Below, piece by piece: positions 1-62,100 of a DNA stretch of 64,000 bases. Positions within the stretch are counted from its first letter, which is position 1; the number at the start of each line of letters is the position of its first letter. Source of the stretch: Hirundichthys speculiger (lineage: Eukaryota; Chordata; Actinopteri; Beloniformes; Exocoetidae). The notes under the pieces were generated by a model. That model made no database searches and was not told the origin of the DNA. It worked only from the letters and a program-made list of their open reading frames with translations. The stretch covers positions 1 through 64,000 of the forward strand of contig JAGFBZ010002401.1 of assembly GCA_018398805.1 (NCBI GenBank), written 5' to 3'. The position numbers were made by a program, and so were the translations under genes.

Positions 1-24
1 ATTATTATTATTATTATTATTATT
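1..24. repeat. (ATT)n microsatellite
   Basis: The window opens in eight ATT units; it probably continues to the left. Confidence 0.9.
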
Positions 25-1770
25 AAAAAATCAATAAGTAACCAAACATTTTATATTCTGTCTGAAGTCAAGTTATATTCCCTCTAATAAAAGGTTATGA
101 TTTTCCTCATTTTTGTTTGCATGTTTGTTTTAAACCCAGGACCAAGTGAAAACTGTTGAGTGATGCCTCCAGACTATCTTTCACAAAAATGTCATAAAAG
201 CATCAACGTAGTTGTTCCAGACACGTATGTGAGAAAAATATGACTGAATGAAAGACGTAGCTCATGTGTGAGCCCACAGTTACAAGGGACGTAGTCTGAT
301 TGTAGCGCGCTTTCATTCATGTTCTTTTTCACCATGTAGCCTAAAGATGCTAGTCTGTCCCACAGCGCCGCTAGTAACTGCTAGGGATGCAACGCTACTC
401 ATAAAAAATTGAATAAAACAAAACAAAAAAAAAACCAGCAGGCATGGCCGGCGGTAGCGGAGAAATTGGTAGAAACTGTTTTGAATCGCTGGTGTGGGAG
501 CATTTTGGTTTTGCTGTTGAATACAGCGGCGAGGGACAGAAAACAGCTAACAGCTAACAGAAACTTCTGTGGGCCCGATCTACCGCCAAACCTCCTAAAG
601 CTGCTATTAAGGGATAGCGGGTAGCGGGTAGCGGGAGAGGCCTTATCCAGTTAACAGTTAACAGCTGATATACTGGTTTTAACGGCTGTTAACTGGAGTT
701 AGCACTCGGACCACGGAACCAGGCATGAAAAGGAGCGCTGGACGCTAGCAGCTCCCCTAGTACACCAGATTTTTCCTGGTGTACTGAAACTTGAATTTCC
801 CCCTTTGGGGGAATAATAAAGTATTTTAAATTGAATTGAACGAATTGAATTATACAAGCTTGAAAGCTTGGATCCCGGAGCCAGGATTGGGAAAACTTAC
901 ATTTCCCTATTTCAAAACTTTTTGCCACCCGCTAGAATTTGAAGAAGAGATACTGGTTCACTAGCGCTGCTTTAGCTAGGCAGGACAATTTCAGATTTCT
1001 ATCGACCAATGAATAAACGCATTGATGTGACGTCAATATCAAGTTCATATCACACATTCGTTTTTGAAGTAGCGGCGCAAGCAAGAAAGGATTGATTTAT
1101 TTTTTTTGCCCATTTCATCAAAATGAAACCAGTCATTTGCCCAAAAGAAAAAAAAAAATTAATACCTAATTTTTAAAAATAATACTTTTTGACCAAATTT
1201 ATCACTTTTTAAGGCCATTAAATTTTGCATTTTTGATTTATCACTTTTTAAATACTTTTTAAACCCTGCACACCCTGAGACTGGACTGGACTGGTCCAGA
1301 TGTGCAGCATCTGCAGTTAAACATCAGTGATGTCAGAGGTGCTCACCTGTCCTCCAGGTGAGTCAACATGAACTCATCACAACATTAATGAGATGGTAAC
1401 TTCTTTAGTTTATCAAACGTTCTGTTGCGTAATCGAGGATTTTTTATTCACCATAAACAAACGAGAAACAAATTAGTCTGCTTCAACATTAAAACATCTG
1501 ATAGTTGAATAAAAAAATAAAGAGTATCGGTTTAATAAACAAGAATTAAAAATGTATATTAAAGGGAGGACATCCAAGTGTTTTTGTGTTCTGTGTTCAA
1601 CTACTTCAAAGCACAAACATATTAAGCGTTTTATCCAGAGTAAACAGGAAGTTGCATCATAGCAGTCGACCAGAAACCACTTCAGCTTCTTGTTTTTGGT
1701 TAAATCTAATCAGATTTATTCTTTTTTTTCTGCTCAGCAGTGAATTTACTTTGGTTTCATCGTTTTATGG
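25..1770. other. smpd4 3' flank, no gene seen
   Basis: Mostly AT-rich. A stretch at about 385-1280 starts TAGGGATGCA and ends TGCACACCCTGA, which could be the termini of a decayed hAT-like element, but no duplicated target flanks it. Around 780-835 lies a LINE-type 3' tail (AATTTCCCCC...GGGGGAATAATAAAG). The rest holds nothing I recognise. Confidence 0.4.
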
Positions 1771-1774
1771 CAGT

Positions 1775-2509
1775 CAGTACGTTTACATGGGAAGTTTAAT
1801 TCCTCTTTAATTCAGAATTAAAGTTAAAGCCGAATAAAAGTTACCATGTAACACTTAATTCCATATGAAAATGTCAATTCCGAATTAAACTTAATTCCGA
1901 AGTAAGTGGCTGGTTTATTCCATTTTAATTCCCATTTTAATTTCCATGTAAACACTCATTCCCTGTTTAAATTAATTCCCGTCTTTCTGCGCATGCTAGT
2001 TCTCTTGCCCTTGCCCGTCTGTCGCGATGACGCTTATATTCCGCGCTCTGGGCTTGTTTTCAAAATGGCAGCACGCAGTAAACGGTGTTCAAGAGCAGAG
2101 ACGATTTATTTAATAAATAGCTTGGAGGAACTGGAAATAATTAAAAGAACAGATGGCAGGAAACATAAAAATTGTGAGCTTTTCAAAGCGGCCAGGTTAA
2201 ATGAAGGAGGTTTCACAGATAGAGACGCCACCCAGGTCAAAAATAAGTGGAATGTTGTTGCTAACCAGTTAGCTAAGTTTGTTTTCTTCCGGTAGATGTA
2301 AAGACGTCTGCCCCCCCCATCCAATCAGAACCCTTCCCAACCCCCAGACCTAAAGCGGAGTTGGATAAAGCCGAACAAATGTGTTTTCCATGTAAACCTT
2401 AATTCGGAATTACTATTTCTATGTAAACTCGAAGGAAAATAGTTTAATTCGGAATTATTTAATTCCTAATTATTAATTCCGAATTAAAAAACATCATGTA
2501 ACCGCAGCC
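1775..2509 (+). mobile_element. PIF/Harbinger-like element, copy 1 (nested)
   Basis: 735 bp bounded by related inverted ends (CAGTACGTTTACATGGG and CATGTAACCGCAGCC) and a 3-bp target duplication AGT. Many internal GAATTAA and TTTACATG subterminal repeats. Carries one short ORF on this strand (separate entry). The 3-bp duplication and a SANT-like protein are Harbinger traits. Confidence 0.7.
2064..2295 (+). pseudogene. SANT/Myb-like ORF of Harbinger copy 1
   Basis: Begins MAARSKRCSRAETIYLINSL and continues through NKWNVVAN. It looks like the first two helices of a Myb/SANT-like (trihelix/MADF type) DNA-binding domain, truncated at about 76 residues. In this copy the end reads ANQLAKFVFFR because of a small difference from copies 2 and 3 (ANRVS). 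Family placement is by general appearance. Confidence 0.5.
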
Positions 2510-3048
2510 AGTGATTCCCAAAGTGTGGACCGCGGCCCCCTGGTGGGCCGTCGTGGTACTGCAGGTGGGCCGTGAGAGGTCATTAAAATTAAACAAATGT
2601 GTTTTAAATCCTTTAAATTTTTTTAAAATATGTTTTTAATTACTGTAACATATTAATCATGTCATTAATATTTTACAGTAATTAAATATGTTTTTTTTAA
2701 TTACTGGAAAATATTAATCACATGATTAAAAAAACATTAAGAAGTAACAAAACAAACCAGTTAAGTGTTATTCTACTGTCATCTTAATTTAATATGACGA
2801 GTGTCACCTTATTTGTTGTCCCCTCACATTAATATCGGATCATGGTTCCTGGTCCTGGATGTTGATCACAGTTGGGATTAAAGGTTCTGGTGGGGCTGTG
2901 GAGATTTTTCACATTTCAAATTGGACCTTGGTGTTCTGAAGTTTGGGAACGGCTGGTTTACGGGATGAAACAATACCGTTTCTGACCACATGGGGGCGAC
3001 AACCACAGATGTGTTTAGTAATCCAGCTCCAGTTTGAGGGTAAAAGAC

Positions 3049-3054
3049 TTTATT
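3049..3054 (-). promoter_or_regulatory. Candidate smpd4 polyadenylation signal
   Basis: AATAAA on the minus strand, about 270 bp past the smpd4 stop codon. It is the first such hexamer I noticed downstream. Cleavage would fall near 3020-3035. Confidence 0.6.
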
Positions 3055-3319
3055 CCATCACTTCAGTGTGTGTTGCACCTGGTTGGCCTGCACCTGTTCC
3101 CAGGTGGAGGGACTGGAAAACAACATTATAAAAGTTATTTACAGGACAGTCAGAACCACATCAGTGACCCGGTTCGGCTTCACGCTGCTGCAGCAGGTGC
3201 TGAAGCTTCCAGAAGGCAGGACGACCCCGGCGTCTGCTGAACAGAGGCGGGGCTCCGGCGTCTCCAGCGTTAGCGGCGTTTAAACGTCTCCTGGAGCCAC
3301 GCCCCGTCGCGGCGAGGCC

Positions 3320-32361
<29,042 letters not shown>

Positions 32362-33192
32362 GTAGGACCCGGACCGTCTGCTCTGGTTCCGTTCAGCCCA
32401 CCTGGACCTCACCTGGAGTCGGAAACGGAACACAGGACACGTGACTTCGATCCGCTCTGAAGTTAGCAGCATGTCAGCATCCAGAGCTTTAAACAGTTGA
32501 ACTACGCAAAGAAAGTGACACTGAGAATACGGGAACAAGGCTGTCTGTACAGTTAACCGTCTACTTAATAAACTACAGAGTGAAAACTTTAGAAAGTAGA
32601 CGATGAGGAGAAGTGTTCAAGCCAGCTAGCTGTGCTAGCAACCAGGCTACTGAAACAACAACGGATTAAACTGACGTTCACAGCCCTGAAACCATCAAAC
32701 GTCCTTTAACAACGCCGGCAACAAGATTATAAATATTTAAACTAGTGAAGGAGCAAACCTGTACCTTTGATCCTGGCAGATATTCCAAGTTTCAATAGTT
32801 TTATCCACCTCGTTTTCAGAACATATTCAAACGATGCTCTTCTTCTTCTCGGGTGTTTTACAGCAGGTGGCTGCGTGTTGTCGCTCACTACCGCCACCGC
32901 CTGGAGGTCGAAATATCCTTGGGCGAAAATAATAAATGAATAAATATCTATCTATGAATATCTGTCCATCCTTAACCTATACCGACTTAGTCCCCTGCAG
33001 GGTCATGGGGGATCTGCTGGAGCCCATCAATAACTCTGGACAGGTGGCCAACTGAAAACAGTAACGGAGCAGCAGAACGTTTGGAGAGATGAGAAACTAG
33101 TCAGGGACTGAAGAAAAGCAAGAGGCAACTCTGACAGCTATGAAGCAATCAAAGAAGGAGAACCACAGACTAAAAGATCGACAGAGATGGAG
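32362..33192. other. smpd4 5' flank / presumed promoter region
   Basis: Minus-strand sequence upstream of the smpd4 ATG. No TATA box or CpG-island core that I can defend. A donor-like CTCCAG|GTGAGG at about 32411-32421 (minus) could end a non-coding first exon. Near 32985-33035 lies a common dispersed fish repeat fragment (CCCCTGCAGGGTCATGGGGG). Confidence 0.35.
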
Positions 33193-34765
33193 GAACGAGT
33201 CCACAGACGGAGGAATGAGTCCACAGACGGAGGAATGAGTTCACAGACGGAGAGACGAGTTCACAGACGGAGAGACGAGTTCACAGACGGAGGGACGAGT
33301 CCACAGACGGAGGAATGAGTTCACAGACAGAGGGACGAGTTCACAGATGGAGGGACGAGTCCTCAGACGGAGGGACGAGTCTTCAGATGGAGGAATGAGT
33401 TCATAGATGGAGGGATGAGTCCACAGACGGAGGGACAAGTCCTCAGACGGAGGGACGAGTCCACAGACGGAGGGACGAGTCCTCAGACGGAGGGTCGAGT
33501 CCACAGATGGAGGAATGAGTCCACAGACGGAGGGACGAGTCCTCAGACGGAGGAATGAGTTCACAGACGGAGGGACGAGTCCACAGATGGAGGAACGAGT
33601 CCTCAGACGGAGGGACGAGTCCTCAGACGGAGGGATGAGTCCACAGACGGAGGAATGAGTTCACAGACAGAGGGACGAGTTCACAGATGGAGGGACGAGT
33701 CTTCAGATGGAGGAATGAGTTCATAGATGGAGGGATGAGTCCACAGACGGAGGGACGAGTCTTCAGATGGAGGAATGAGTTCACAGATGAAGGGACGAGT
33801 CCTCAGACGGAGGGACGAGTCTTCAGATGGAGGAATGAGTTCATAGATGGAGGGATGAGTCCACAGACGGAGGGACGAGTCCTCAGACGGAGGGACGAGT
33901 CCACAGACGGAGAGATGAGTCCTCAGAAGAAGGGATGAGTCCACAGACGGCGGGACGAGTCCTCAGACGGAGGGTTGAGTCCACAGATGGAGGGACGAGT
34001 CCTCAGACGGAGGGACGAGTCCTCAGACGGAGGGACGAGTCCACAGACGGAGGGACGAGTCCTCAGACGGAGGGACGAGTCCACAGATGGAGGAATGAGT
34101 CCACAGATGGAGGGACGAGTCCACAGATGGAGGAATGAGTCCACAGATGGAGGGACGAGTCCTCAGACGGAGTGATGAGTCCACAGATGGAGGAATGAGT
34201 CCACAGACGGAGTGATGAGTCCACAGATGGAGGGACGAGTCCACAGACGGAGGAATGAGTCCACAGATGGAGGAACAAGTCCACAGATGGAGGGATGAGT
34301 CCTCAGACGGAGGGACGAGTCCACAGACGGAGTGATGAGTCCACAGATGGAGGAATGAGTCCACAGATGGAGGGACGAGTCCACAGATGGAGGGACGAGT
34401 CCACAGATGGAGGGATGAGTCCACAGACGGAGGAATGAGTTCATAGATGGAGGAATGAGTTCACAGATGGAGGAATGAGTCCACAGATGGAGGGATGAGT
34501 CCACAGACGGAGGGACGAGTTCTCAGACGGAGGAACAAGTCCTCAGACGAACGGACGAGTCCACAGACAGAGGGATGATTCCACAGACGGAGGGACGAGT
34601 CCTCAGACGGAGGGACAAGTCCTCAGACGAACGGACGAGTCCACAGACGGAGGGACAAGTCCACAGATGGAGGGATGAGTTCCCAGACGGAGGAATGAGT
34701 CCACAGACGGAGGGATGAGTTCACAGATGGAGGAATTAGTCCACAGACGGAGGAATGAGTCCACA
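33193..34765. repeat. Minisatellite, 20-bp unit, intergenic
   Basis: About 78 units of CACAGACGGAGGGACGAGTC. Common variants: CTCAG, GATGG, GGAATGAGT. The length is remarkably regular: units stay in 20-bp register with almost no indels. Confidence 0.97.
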
Positions 34766-35340
34766 TTTTTTCCAGCTCTTCCTTCAGTTCCTTCTTCCTG
34801 ATGTTTCCATCTCCTGGGATGTCCACATCCAGCACCACTGCTGTCCTCTGATGTTTATCCACCACCACCATTTCAGGCTGATCAGCCACCACAGTTTGTC
34901 AGTCTGGATCTGGAAGTCCTACAGGATCCTGTCTCCATCTTGACCCTGGGACCTCCAGTCCATCCTGGTGCAGATGTTCCTGTATGTTATTCCTGCTACC
35001 TGGTTGTTCCATGTCTCTTTACCACCCTGCTGTGATGTTCTGCTTTGGTAGACCTCTCTAGATCTGGTCTTTAGGGCCTGTTCTTCTGGAGCCATGATCA
35101 GAGCTTCTGTGCTGTCTTTCAGTCCAGCTTTTCTTCAGTTTGGTGGTGGTCCATCCATGCAGGAGCTGATCCATCCTCTGAGTCATTCACTCAGCAGGTC
35201 ATCAGTGACCCTCTGGAGGTGTTTGTCTGTGACTGACCTCCCAGCTGTCTCCTCATGATTGACACCTGCCTGTTGGGATCCCCAGGTATCTGTAGCTGTC
35301 CTGAACATCTACTATCATCTGCTCACACCTCTGTAGTCCA
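34766..35340 (-). mobile_element. Degraded LINE fragment (3' part of ORF)
   Basis: Minus-strand frame with VADQPEMVVVDKHQRTAVVL, then DVDIPGDGNIRKKELKEELE, preceded by KDQI and LEVPGSRWRQDPVGL in other frames. This DKxxxTAVVxDVAxPxDxNIxKKE pattern follows the reverse transcriptase in several fish non-LTR elements. Multiple stops and shifts. Confidence 0.65.
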
Positions 35341-36429
35341 AATGAATATAGAAACCAAACAACACCCGTGAATGTTTTTGTTCACTTTATTCGATTATTG
35401 TAAGTTATCATTTGTGGCTTATTCACAATCCACAATGTTGTTACTCTGTTCTTGGTCTCAAAGCTGTTAGGAGTTGTGAAGTTAAGAAAAGGAAATGCAA
35501 GTTTATACAAACAGAAAAATGTATTAAACTCTACAGACTAAATGAGAAAAGATTATCAAAAATAGAGTCTTTAATATACATGGATGTGAAAGAGCTATAC
35601 ATTATATTTGCAGAAAAGGTCCATTGAACGTGTGCGTCTCCTAAGAGGTCTTTATTTCATCTGTGGCACCCTAGATGTCCAGACAAACATAAATACACGT
35701 AGAAAACAGTACATAATGTTGTCCTTTAACACAGTTAAATATGAATCATTGATATCTTAGACATACGTATACGTGCACTCTGGCTGTCAGATCGTCAGCG
35801 TTTCACCAGAACCTTTCAAAAGTGGCTCAAACCTCAGTGAAGAATTTGCAACAAGTATTTGGACCACCGATCAAAACAACCACAAGATGGTTGCAGGATT
35901 GAGAATAACAACGAGGATTAACAAGTTTTTACTGCCAAACCAACAACAGTCAGTCACCAGCGTTTCCCGCTCTCCTGCCCTAAAGCACCGGTCCAACACT
36001 ACTCCACTTTTGTCGTTCGTGATTGCTTGGATGCCTACCCAACTGCGTTCAGAGGCGGTTCCTTCTGATCAGAGAAGATCAGAGTCCTAACCAGATGATT
36101 TATGGTTAAACTTGGTTTATGCTTAAACGTCCGACCAATCAGAAGATGCTCAGATGACAACCTTCAGGTCCGCTTCATCTGCTCCATATCAGAAAAGAAC
36201 CCAGACCACCACCTGGCCTTTAATGGTGTTGTTTGTGTCACTCTGTAATTCCGCCAGGAAACACCAGGTGGCGCAGGTGCTGCAGTCCCCGTCGATTAGA
36301 CGCATAGCTACATCTGTGGAGGAGCACGTCAGGCGACAGCTGAGACTACGACGTACGTTCACAGCTATGGGCAACGGACACTGGTTGCACTGATGGATAA
36401 CATACATTAAAGCTGAGGAACCAGGCTAT
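35341..36429. other. Intergenic, nothing certain
   Basis: No exon or RNA gene that I can support. The part at 36105-36410 (GGTTTATGCTTAAACGTCC onward) resembles the ends of dispersed fish DNA transposons, but I could not find its borders. Confidence 0.4.
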
Positions 36430-37405
36430 TAAAGAGGAAGAGACGTAGGAATAGAAGTAGGTGGAGACGTAAGAAGAGACGTAGAAATAGAAGTAGGTGG
36501 AGATGTAGGAAGAGAAGTAGGAAGATATGTAGGAATAGAAGTAGGTGGAGATGTAGGAAGAGACTAGGAAGTAGAGATGTTAGGATTAGGAATAGAAGTA
36601 GGTGGAGACGTAGGAATAGGAGATAGGTAGGATAGTAGAGAGTAGGAAGAGACGTAGGAATAGAAGTAGGAAGTAGGATGTAGGTGGAGATGTAGGAAGA
36701 GACGTAGGAAGAGATGTAGGAATAGAAGTAGGTGGAGATGTAGCAATAGAAGTAGGTGGAGATGTAGGAATAGAAGATGTAGGTAGGAGATGTAGGAATA
36801 GAAGTAGGTGGAGACGTAGAACGTAGGAATAGAATAGGAGTAGGTGGAGAGTAGGAAGAGTACGTAGAGAGATGTAGGAATAGAAGTAGGTGGAGATGTA
36901 GAGAATAGAAGTAGGTAGGCGTTAGTAGGATAGAAGTAGGTAGAGATGTAGAAATAGAAGTAGGTGGAGATAGGAAGAGAGTAGGAGATAGAAGTAGGTG
37001 AGAGAGGTAGAAGAGATGTAGGAATAGAAGTAGGAGATGTAGGAATAGAAGTAGGTGGAGATGTAGGAATAGAAGTAGGTGGAGATGTAGGAATAGAAGT
37101 AGGTAGAGATGTAGGAATAGAAGTAGGTGGAGATGAGGAAATAGACGAATAGGTAGGTGGAAGGAGGAAGGAATAAATAGAAGTAGAGAAGATGTAGGAA
37201 GATAGTAGGAAGATGTAGGAAGAGATGTAGTAGTAGGACTAGGACTAATAGGTGGAGATAGTAGGAGAGTAGGTAGAATAGTAGGTGGAGACGTAGGAAT
37301 AGAAGTAGGTGGAAGATGTTAGGAATAGAAGAGGTTAGACGTAGAATGAAGTGGAGATGTAGGAATAGAAGTAGGTGGAGACGTAGGAATAGAAGTAGGT
37401 GGAGA
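36430..37405. repeat. Minisatellite, 24-bp unit, indel-ridden
   Basis: About 40 units of GTGGAGATGTAGGAATAGAA + GTAG. From about 36540 to 37350 units have lost or swapped single bases at very high rate, unlike other arrays of the window. Confidence 0.9.
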
Positions 37406-38759
37406 AGTATGATGGCCGTCCAGTCAAGGCGGAGCAGCTTTGTGTGAAACACCAGGGATGGTGTTTCTGATGCATTCCTTCCTGCTCACTACACACATTA
37501 TTTAATTTCCTAATCAGTTTTGACTCCGTCTACAATTTCATTGGCTCTATTGTGCAGCCGCAACCTGATTGGCTGACACGTGTCCTGAAGCGAAAAAAGC
37601 TGAAAATTCCCAGCAGCACAATAAACTGAGACTTCAGTTCAGTGACGGATCAAAGTCTACGGAGACCGATGCCGCCAACGTGGACGTTAGTAGAACAATT
37701 AGATCAAAATCATAAACAAAACTGTGACAGTGTTAGTTTCTGCAGTATCTCTAAGTCAATAACATAACTGATATTTTTCTAAAAGGGAAAAAAAAGTAAT
37801 AAAAACTTAAGTAGAAAGAGTAAATGATTAATTAATAATTCATAGGTAATGACTGGTTTGACAGACATTTATCCTGAATATTGACTGGATTTCATCCTTA
37901 ACTGCTGGTGAAAAGAAGAAATTCATTCATGTTTGGGCTCATGATCAACAAATAAAACAAATGAAAACATCAGTTCATGAGCTGAAATCATCATATATGT
38001 ATTCAGCTTTCAATATAAGAGCTTATTTTATAATATTACACTGCTTTCTTCTGATTAAAACCCAATCAGGTAGAAGTTTATTGAGAATATCTTTACAGAA
38101 ACAATTAATAATCACAAATAAACACTACAGGTTCCCCGGGGGAAGGTTTTCTGGAAATTAGGGAGAAGAATAAAAATGACTTTGTCCCGTCATATTGATT
38201 ATATACATTAAAAATAAAAAACATATTTTGAAAAAAACAAAGATAAAGGGCAGTTTTTCTGTTTTACTCCATTCAGACCACAACAACTGATTTTAATATT
38301 TGAAATAAAAGGAAATAATGTCTCCTTTATGAACCTCAGAAACCTGCAATGAGCAGCAGAGAGAAGAATTTACCTAAATACAAATAGGAGAATACTAAAA
38401 AAAAACAAAAAACATGTAGAGTCATGATAGCGCTGTTAGTTAGCACGTAGCTGATTTAGCTTCGAGTCAAAGCGACGCTACCTGAACCCCAACATTTTTA
38501 ATTTAACCTGCAGCTGAGCTACGAGTCGAGCACAGTTACCCGTCTGGAAACTGGAAATAGCTGAAACTTGTGTTAAAACTTACCTGTATCAGCTTTCAGC
38601 GGATGTTCAGAAATAAAACTCCTCCGCTTGTTGTGACGCATTTAACTGAATTTTAGCTTCAGGTTAAACTCAAGGTGCAAACCGCAGCGTAAGAGCGGGT
38701 TAAAGAGGTCATGTGACTTATGTCACATAGGGTCTAATAGCAGATAAACTAACTTAACT
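37406..38759. other. Intergenic AT-rich stretch, nothing recognised
   Basis: No open frame with protein-like content and no repeat structure visible to me. Confidence 0.5.
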
Positions 38760-40258
38760 CAGGTAGCTGTCGCATAGAATTGATCTGACCCTCAGCTAGC
38801 CTGGTGCTAGCCCTCAGCTAGGTTTGCCGAAGGTTTACCAAACCCCCACCGCTAACATTCAGCTAGCCTGGAGCTAGCCCTCAGCTAGGTTAGCTGAAGG
38901 TTTACCAAACCCTACTGCTAACATTCAGCTAGCCTGGCACTAGCCCTCAGCTAAGTTAGCTGAAGGTTTACCAAACCCTACCGCTAACATTTAGCTAGCC
39001 TGGTGCTAGCCCTCAGCTTAGTTAGCTGAAGGCTTACCAAACCCTACCACTAACATTCAGCTAGCCTGGTGCTAGCCCTCAGCTAGGTTAGCTGAAGGTT
39101 TACCAAACCCTACTGCTAACATTCAGCTAGCCTGGCGCTAGCCCTCAGCTAGGTTAGCTGAAGGTTTACCAAACCCTACCGCTAACAGTCTGCTAGCCTG
39201 GTGCTAGCCCTCAGCTAGGTTAGCTGAAGGTTTACCAACTCCCCACTGCTAACATTCAGCTAGCCTGGTGCTAGCCCTCAGCTAGATTAGCTGAAGGTTT
39301 ACCAAACCCCCACCTCTAACATTCAGCTAGCCTGGTGCTAGCCCTCAGCTTAGTTAGCTGAAGGCTTACCAAACTCCACCGCTAACATTCAGCTAGCCTG
39401 GCACTAGCCCTCAGCTAGGTTTGCTGAAGGTTTACCAACTCCCCACTGCTAACATTCAGCTAGCCTGGTGCTAGCCCTCAGCTAGGTTAGCTAAAGGTTT
39501 ACCAAACCCTACCACTAACATTCAGCTAGCCTGGCACTAGCCCTCAGCTAGGTTTGCCGAAGGTTTACCAAACCCCCACCGCTAACATTCAGCTAGCCTG
39601 GTGCTAGCCCTCAGCTAGGTTAGCCGAAGGTTTACCAAACCCTACCACTAACATTTAGCTAGCCTAGCGCTAGCCCTCAGCTTAGTTAGCTGAAGGCTTA
39701 CCAAACCCTACCGCTAACATTCAGCTAGCCTGGCACTAGCCCTCAGCTAGGTTAGCTAAAGGTTTACCAAACCCTACCACTAACATTCAGCTAGCCTGGC
39801 ACTAGCCCTCAGCTAGGTTTGCCGAAGGTTTACCAAACCCCCACCGCTAACATTCAGCTAGCCTGGTGCTAGCCCTCAGCTAGGTTAGCCGAAGGTTTAC
39901 CAAACCCTACCACTAACATTTAGCTAGCCTAGCGCTAGCCCTCAGCTTAGTTAGCTGAAGGCTTACCAAACCCTACCGCTAACATTCAGCTAGCCTGGCA
40001 CTAGCCCTCAGCTAGGTTAGCTGAAGGTTTACCAAACCCCCACCGCTAACATTCAGCTAGCCTGGTGCTAGCCCTCAGCTAGGTTAGCTGAAGGTTTACC
40101 AAACCCTACTGCTAACATTCAGCTAGCCTAGCGCTAGCCCTCAGCTAGGTTTGCCGAAGGTTTACCAAACCCCCACCGCTAACATTCAGCTAGCCTGGCG
40201 CTAGCCCTCAGCTAGGTTAGCCGAAGGTTTACCAAACCCTACCGCTAACATTCCGCTA
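38760..40258. repeat. Minisatellite, 66-bp unit, downstream of the semaphorin gene
   Basis: About 23 units. Key parts: CAGCTAGCCTGGTGCTAGCC, CTCAGCTAGGTTAGCTGAAG, GTTTACCAAACCCTACCGCT, AACATT. Ends about 350 bp from the semaphorin stop codon. A four-unit (264-bp) block near 39535-39798 is repeated at 39799-40062. Confidence 0.97.
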
Positions 40259-40446
40259 GCCTGTTTGGGGATTTAATCAGTTGCAGCTGCATCTCGTCCC
40301 TTTTTTAACGTTTCTGCTGTTTCGTTGTGAAAAAGCTGAAAATTACATTGTGAACTTTAGTTTAAATACACTCTTAATATGTGAGGCTTCTTAGGTTCCA
40401 CTTTGCTAAACCCATAACAAATATAGACGTTTTCTGAACCGCTACT

Positions 40447-40474
40447 TTTATTTCTCCGTGTATTGCTATTTATT
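40447..40474 (-). promoter_or_regulatory. Candidate semaphorin polyadenylation signals
   Basis: Two AATAAA hexamers on the minus strand (40469-40474 and 40447-40452), about 135-160 bp past the stop and before the 66-bp minisatellite. Class 3 semaphorin 3' UTRs are often long, so a more distal site is possible. Confidence 0.4.
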
Positions 40475-40607
40475 TTTTATAATAGTCAGTTTTTCTTGGT
40501 AAAAATACTGTATTTGGTGCCTGTTTGGCAGCCGGTTTTAGCGTATTTGCTGAAGAGCAAACTGTCTGGATGGGCGCAGTCCTCTGCATGTCCAGGGTCT
40601 GTCATGG

Positions 40608-61027
<20,420 letters not shown>

Positions 61028-61734
61028 CTGAGACGAACACAGAGACAGTAAAGGACAACAGTCATCAGTGATATTAATTAGCTCTGACGGGACGCAGGAT
61101 CGTTTTCTAATTACTGATTTATTTCAGCTGGCGTCGTGGCTTTCCAGGCCTTTCTGCACCTCCTTTTCCCAGCGTCATTTCACATTATTACACAAAACTT
61201 CATTTACGGATGTCGGTGATTTGATTTGTTAGCAGATGTTGATTTCATGGGTTTGTTGCCAACATCTGGTGAAAGTTTGACGTCATTGGAGCGTTTAGAA
61301 ATGTTGGATACTTATTTTACTGTATTTCTCTTCTAAAGTTCTCAGATTGAGCCTCAACTCCTGTTAGCTGTTTTTTTTTTTTTATCGTTAAAGATGATCA
61401 AATATTAATCTATACAGGGTGTACTGTTCTCCCTGTGCGTTAAGCATTCTTGTACGTTATCACAGTTTAACAGTCAGCCAAACTCAGGTAAGACACAATA
61501 CTTGAGCCAGGATTGAAGCGTCTTGCTCCCTTTATTTCCTCTTTATATGGTGAAATACCAAGAGTGAAACTGCAAAAGAACATAGTTCAACCTTAGTTAT
61601 TTGTTTGCTTTTTTACAGAAATCCTCTACTTAACAGTATGAACTTTACTATTCAAACACAACAAGAATTCTCAACAGAAAATCACCACTCTGAAACTGAA
61701 ACCGGCTCTAGCATGTATATATCGGATATATATA
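61028..61734. other. Semaphorin intron upstream of exon a, nothing recognised
   Basis: AT-rich, no sema-domain exon seen. Confidence 0.5.
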
Positions 61735-62100
61735 CAGTCATGGAAAAAATGATTAGACCACCATTTTTTCTTCAGTTTCTTGTTCATTTTAATACCTGGT
61801 ACCACTAAACGTCATCATGTGACTAAAACAGACAGAAAAGAAAACACTGAATGCATAAAAGCAGTGTTTTTGGCAGTACAACGCCATAGCTATTGATGTA
61901 AAAACTTAAGTGATTTAGGTTATAATCAAGAAAACCATGGAAAATGGTACGATATCAGCTCTTAAATAAAACTCTTATGAGCAATCTTTGTGGTTATCGT
62001 TATGTTTGTCCAAACAAATGTACCTTTAGTTGTACCAGGCATTAAAATGAACAAGAAACTGAAGAAAACAAGGGTGGTCTAATAATTTTTTCCATGACTG
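61735..62100. mobile_element. Tc1/mariner-type MITE with long inverted repeats
   Basis: Starts CAGTCATGGAAAAAATGATT and ends with its near-exact reverse complement; flanked by TA on both sides. The inverted repeats run about 60 bp (GTTTCTTGTTCATTTTAAT block). 366 bp, no ORF. Confidence 0.88.

Larger units (their letters stand above)
1771..2955. mobile_element. hAT-like non-autonomous element interrupted by a Harbinger-like element
   Basis: The ends are inverted: CAGTGATTCCCAAAG (when the insert is removed) and CTGAAGTTTGGGAACGGCTG. The left terminus CAGT (1771-1774) is separated from the rest (2510 onward) by the Harbinger insertion at 1775-2509. The flanking 8-mers TTTTATGG and GTTTACGG agree at 6 of 8 positions. 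No transposase remains. Confidence 0.6.

Noticed and set aside
32362..32538. Upstream in-frame ATG (32538) as the smpd4 start
   Set aside because: The added 59 residues match nothing I know in the family, and an internal donor-like GTGAGG interrupts them. The MAAPTMQQPSFLL start matches the family. Kept as a possibility in the gene entry.
33193..34765. Regular repeats that might suggest a CRISPR array
   Set aside because: Units are contiguous with no unique spacers, and the genome is vertebrate.
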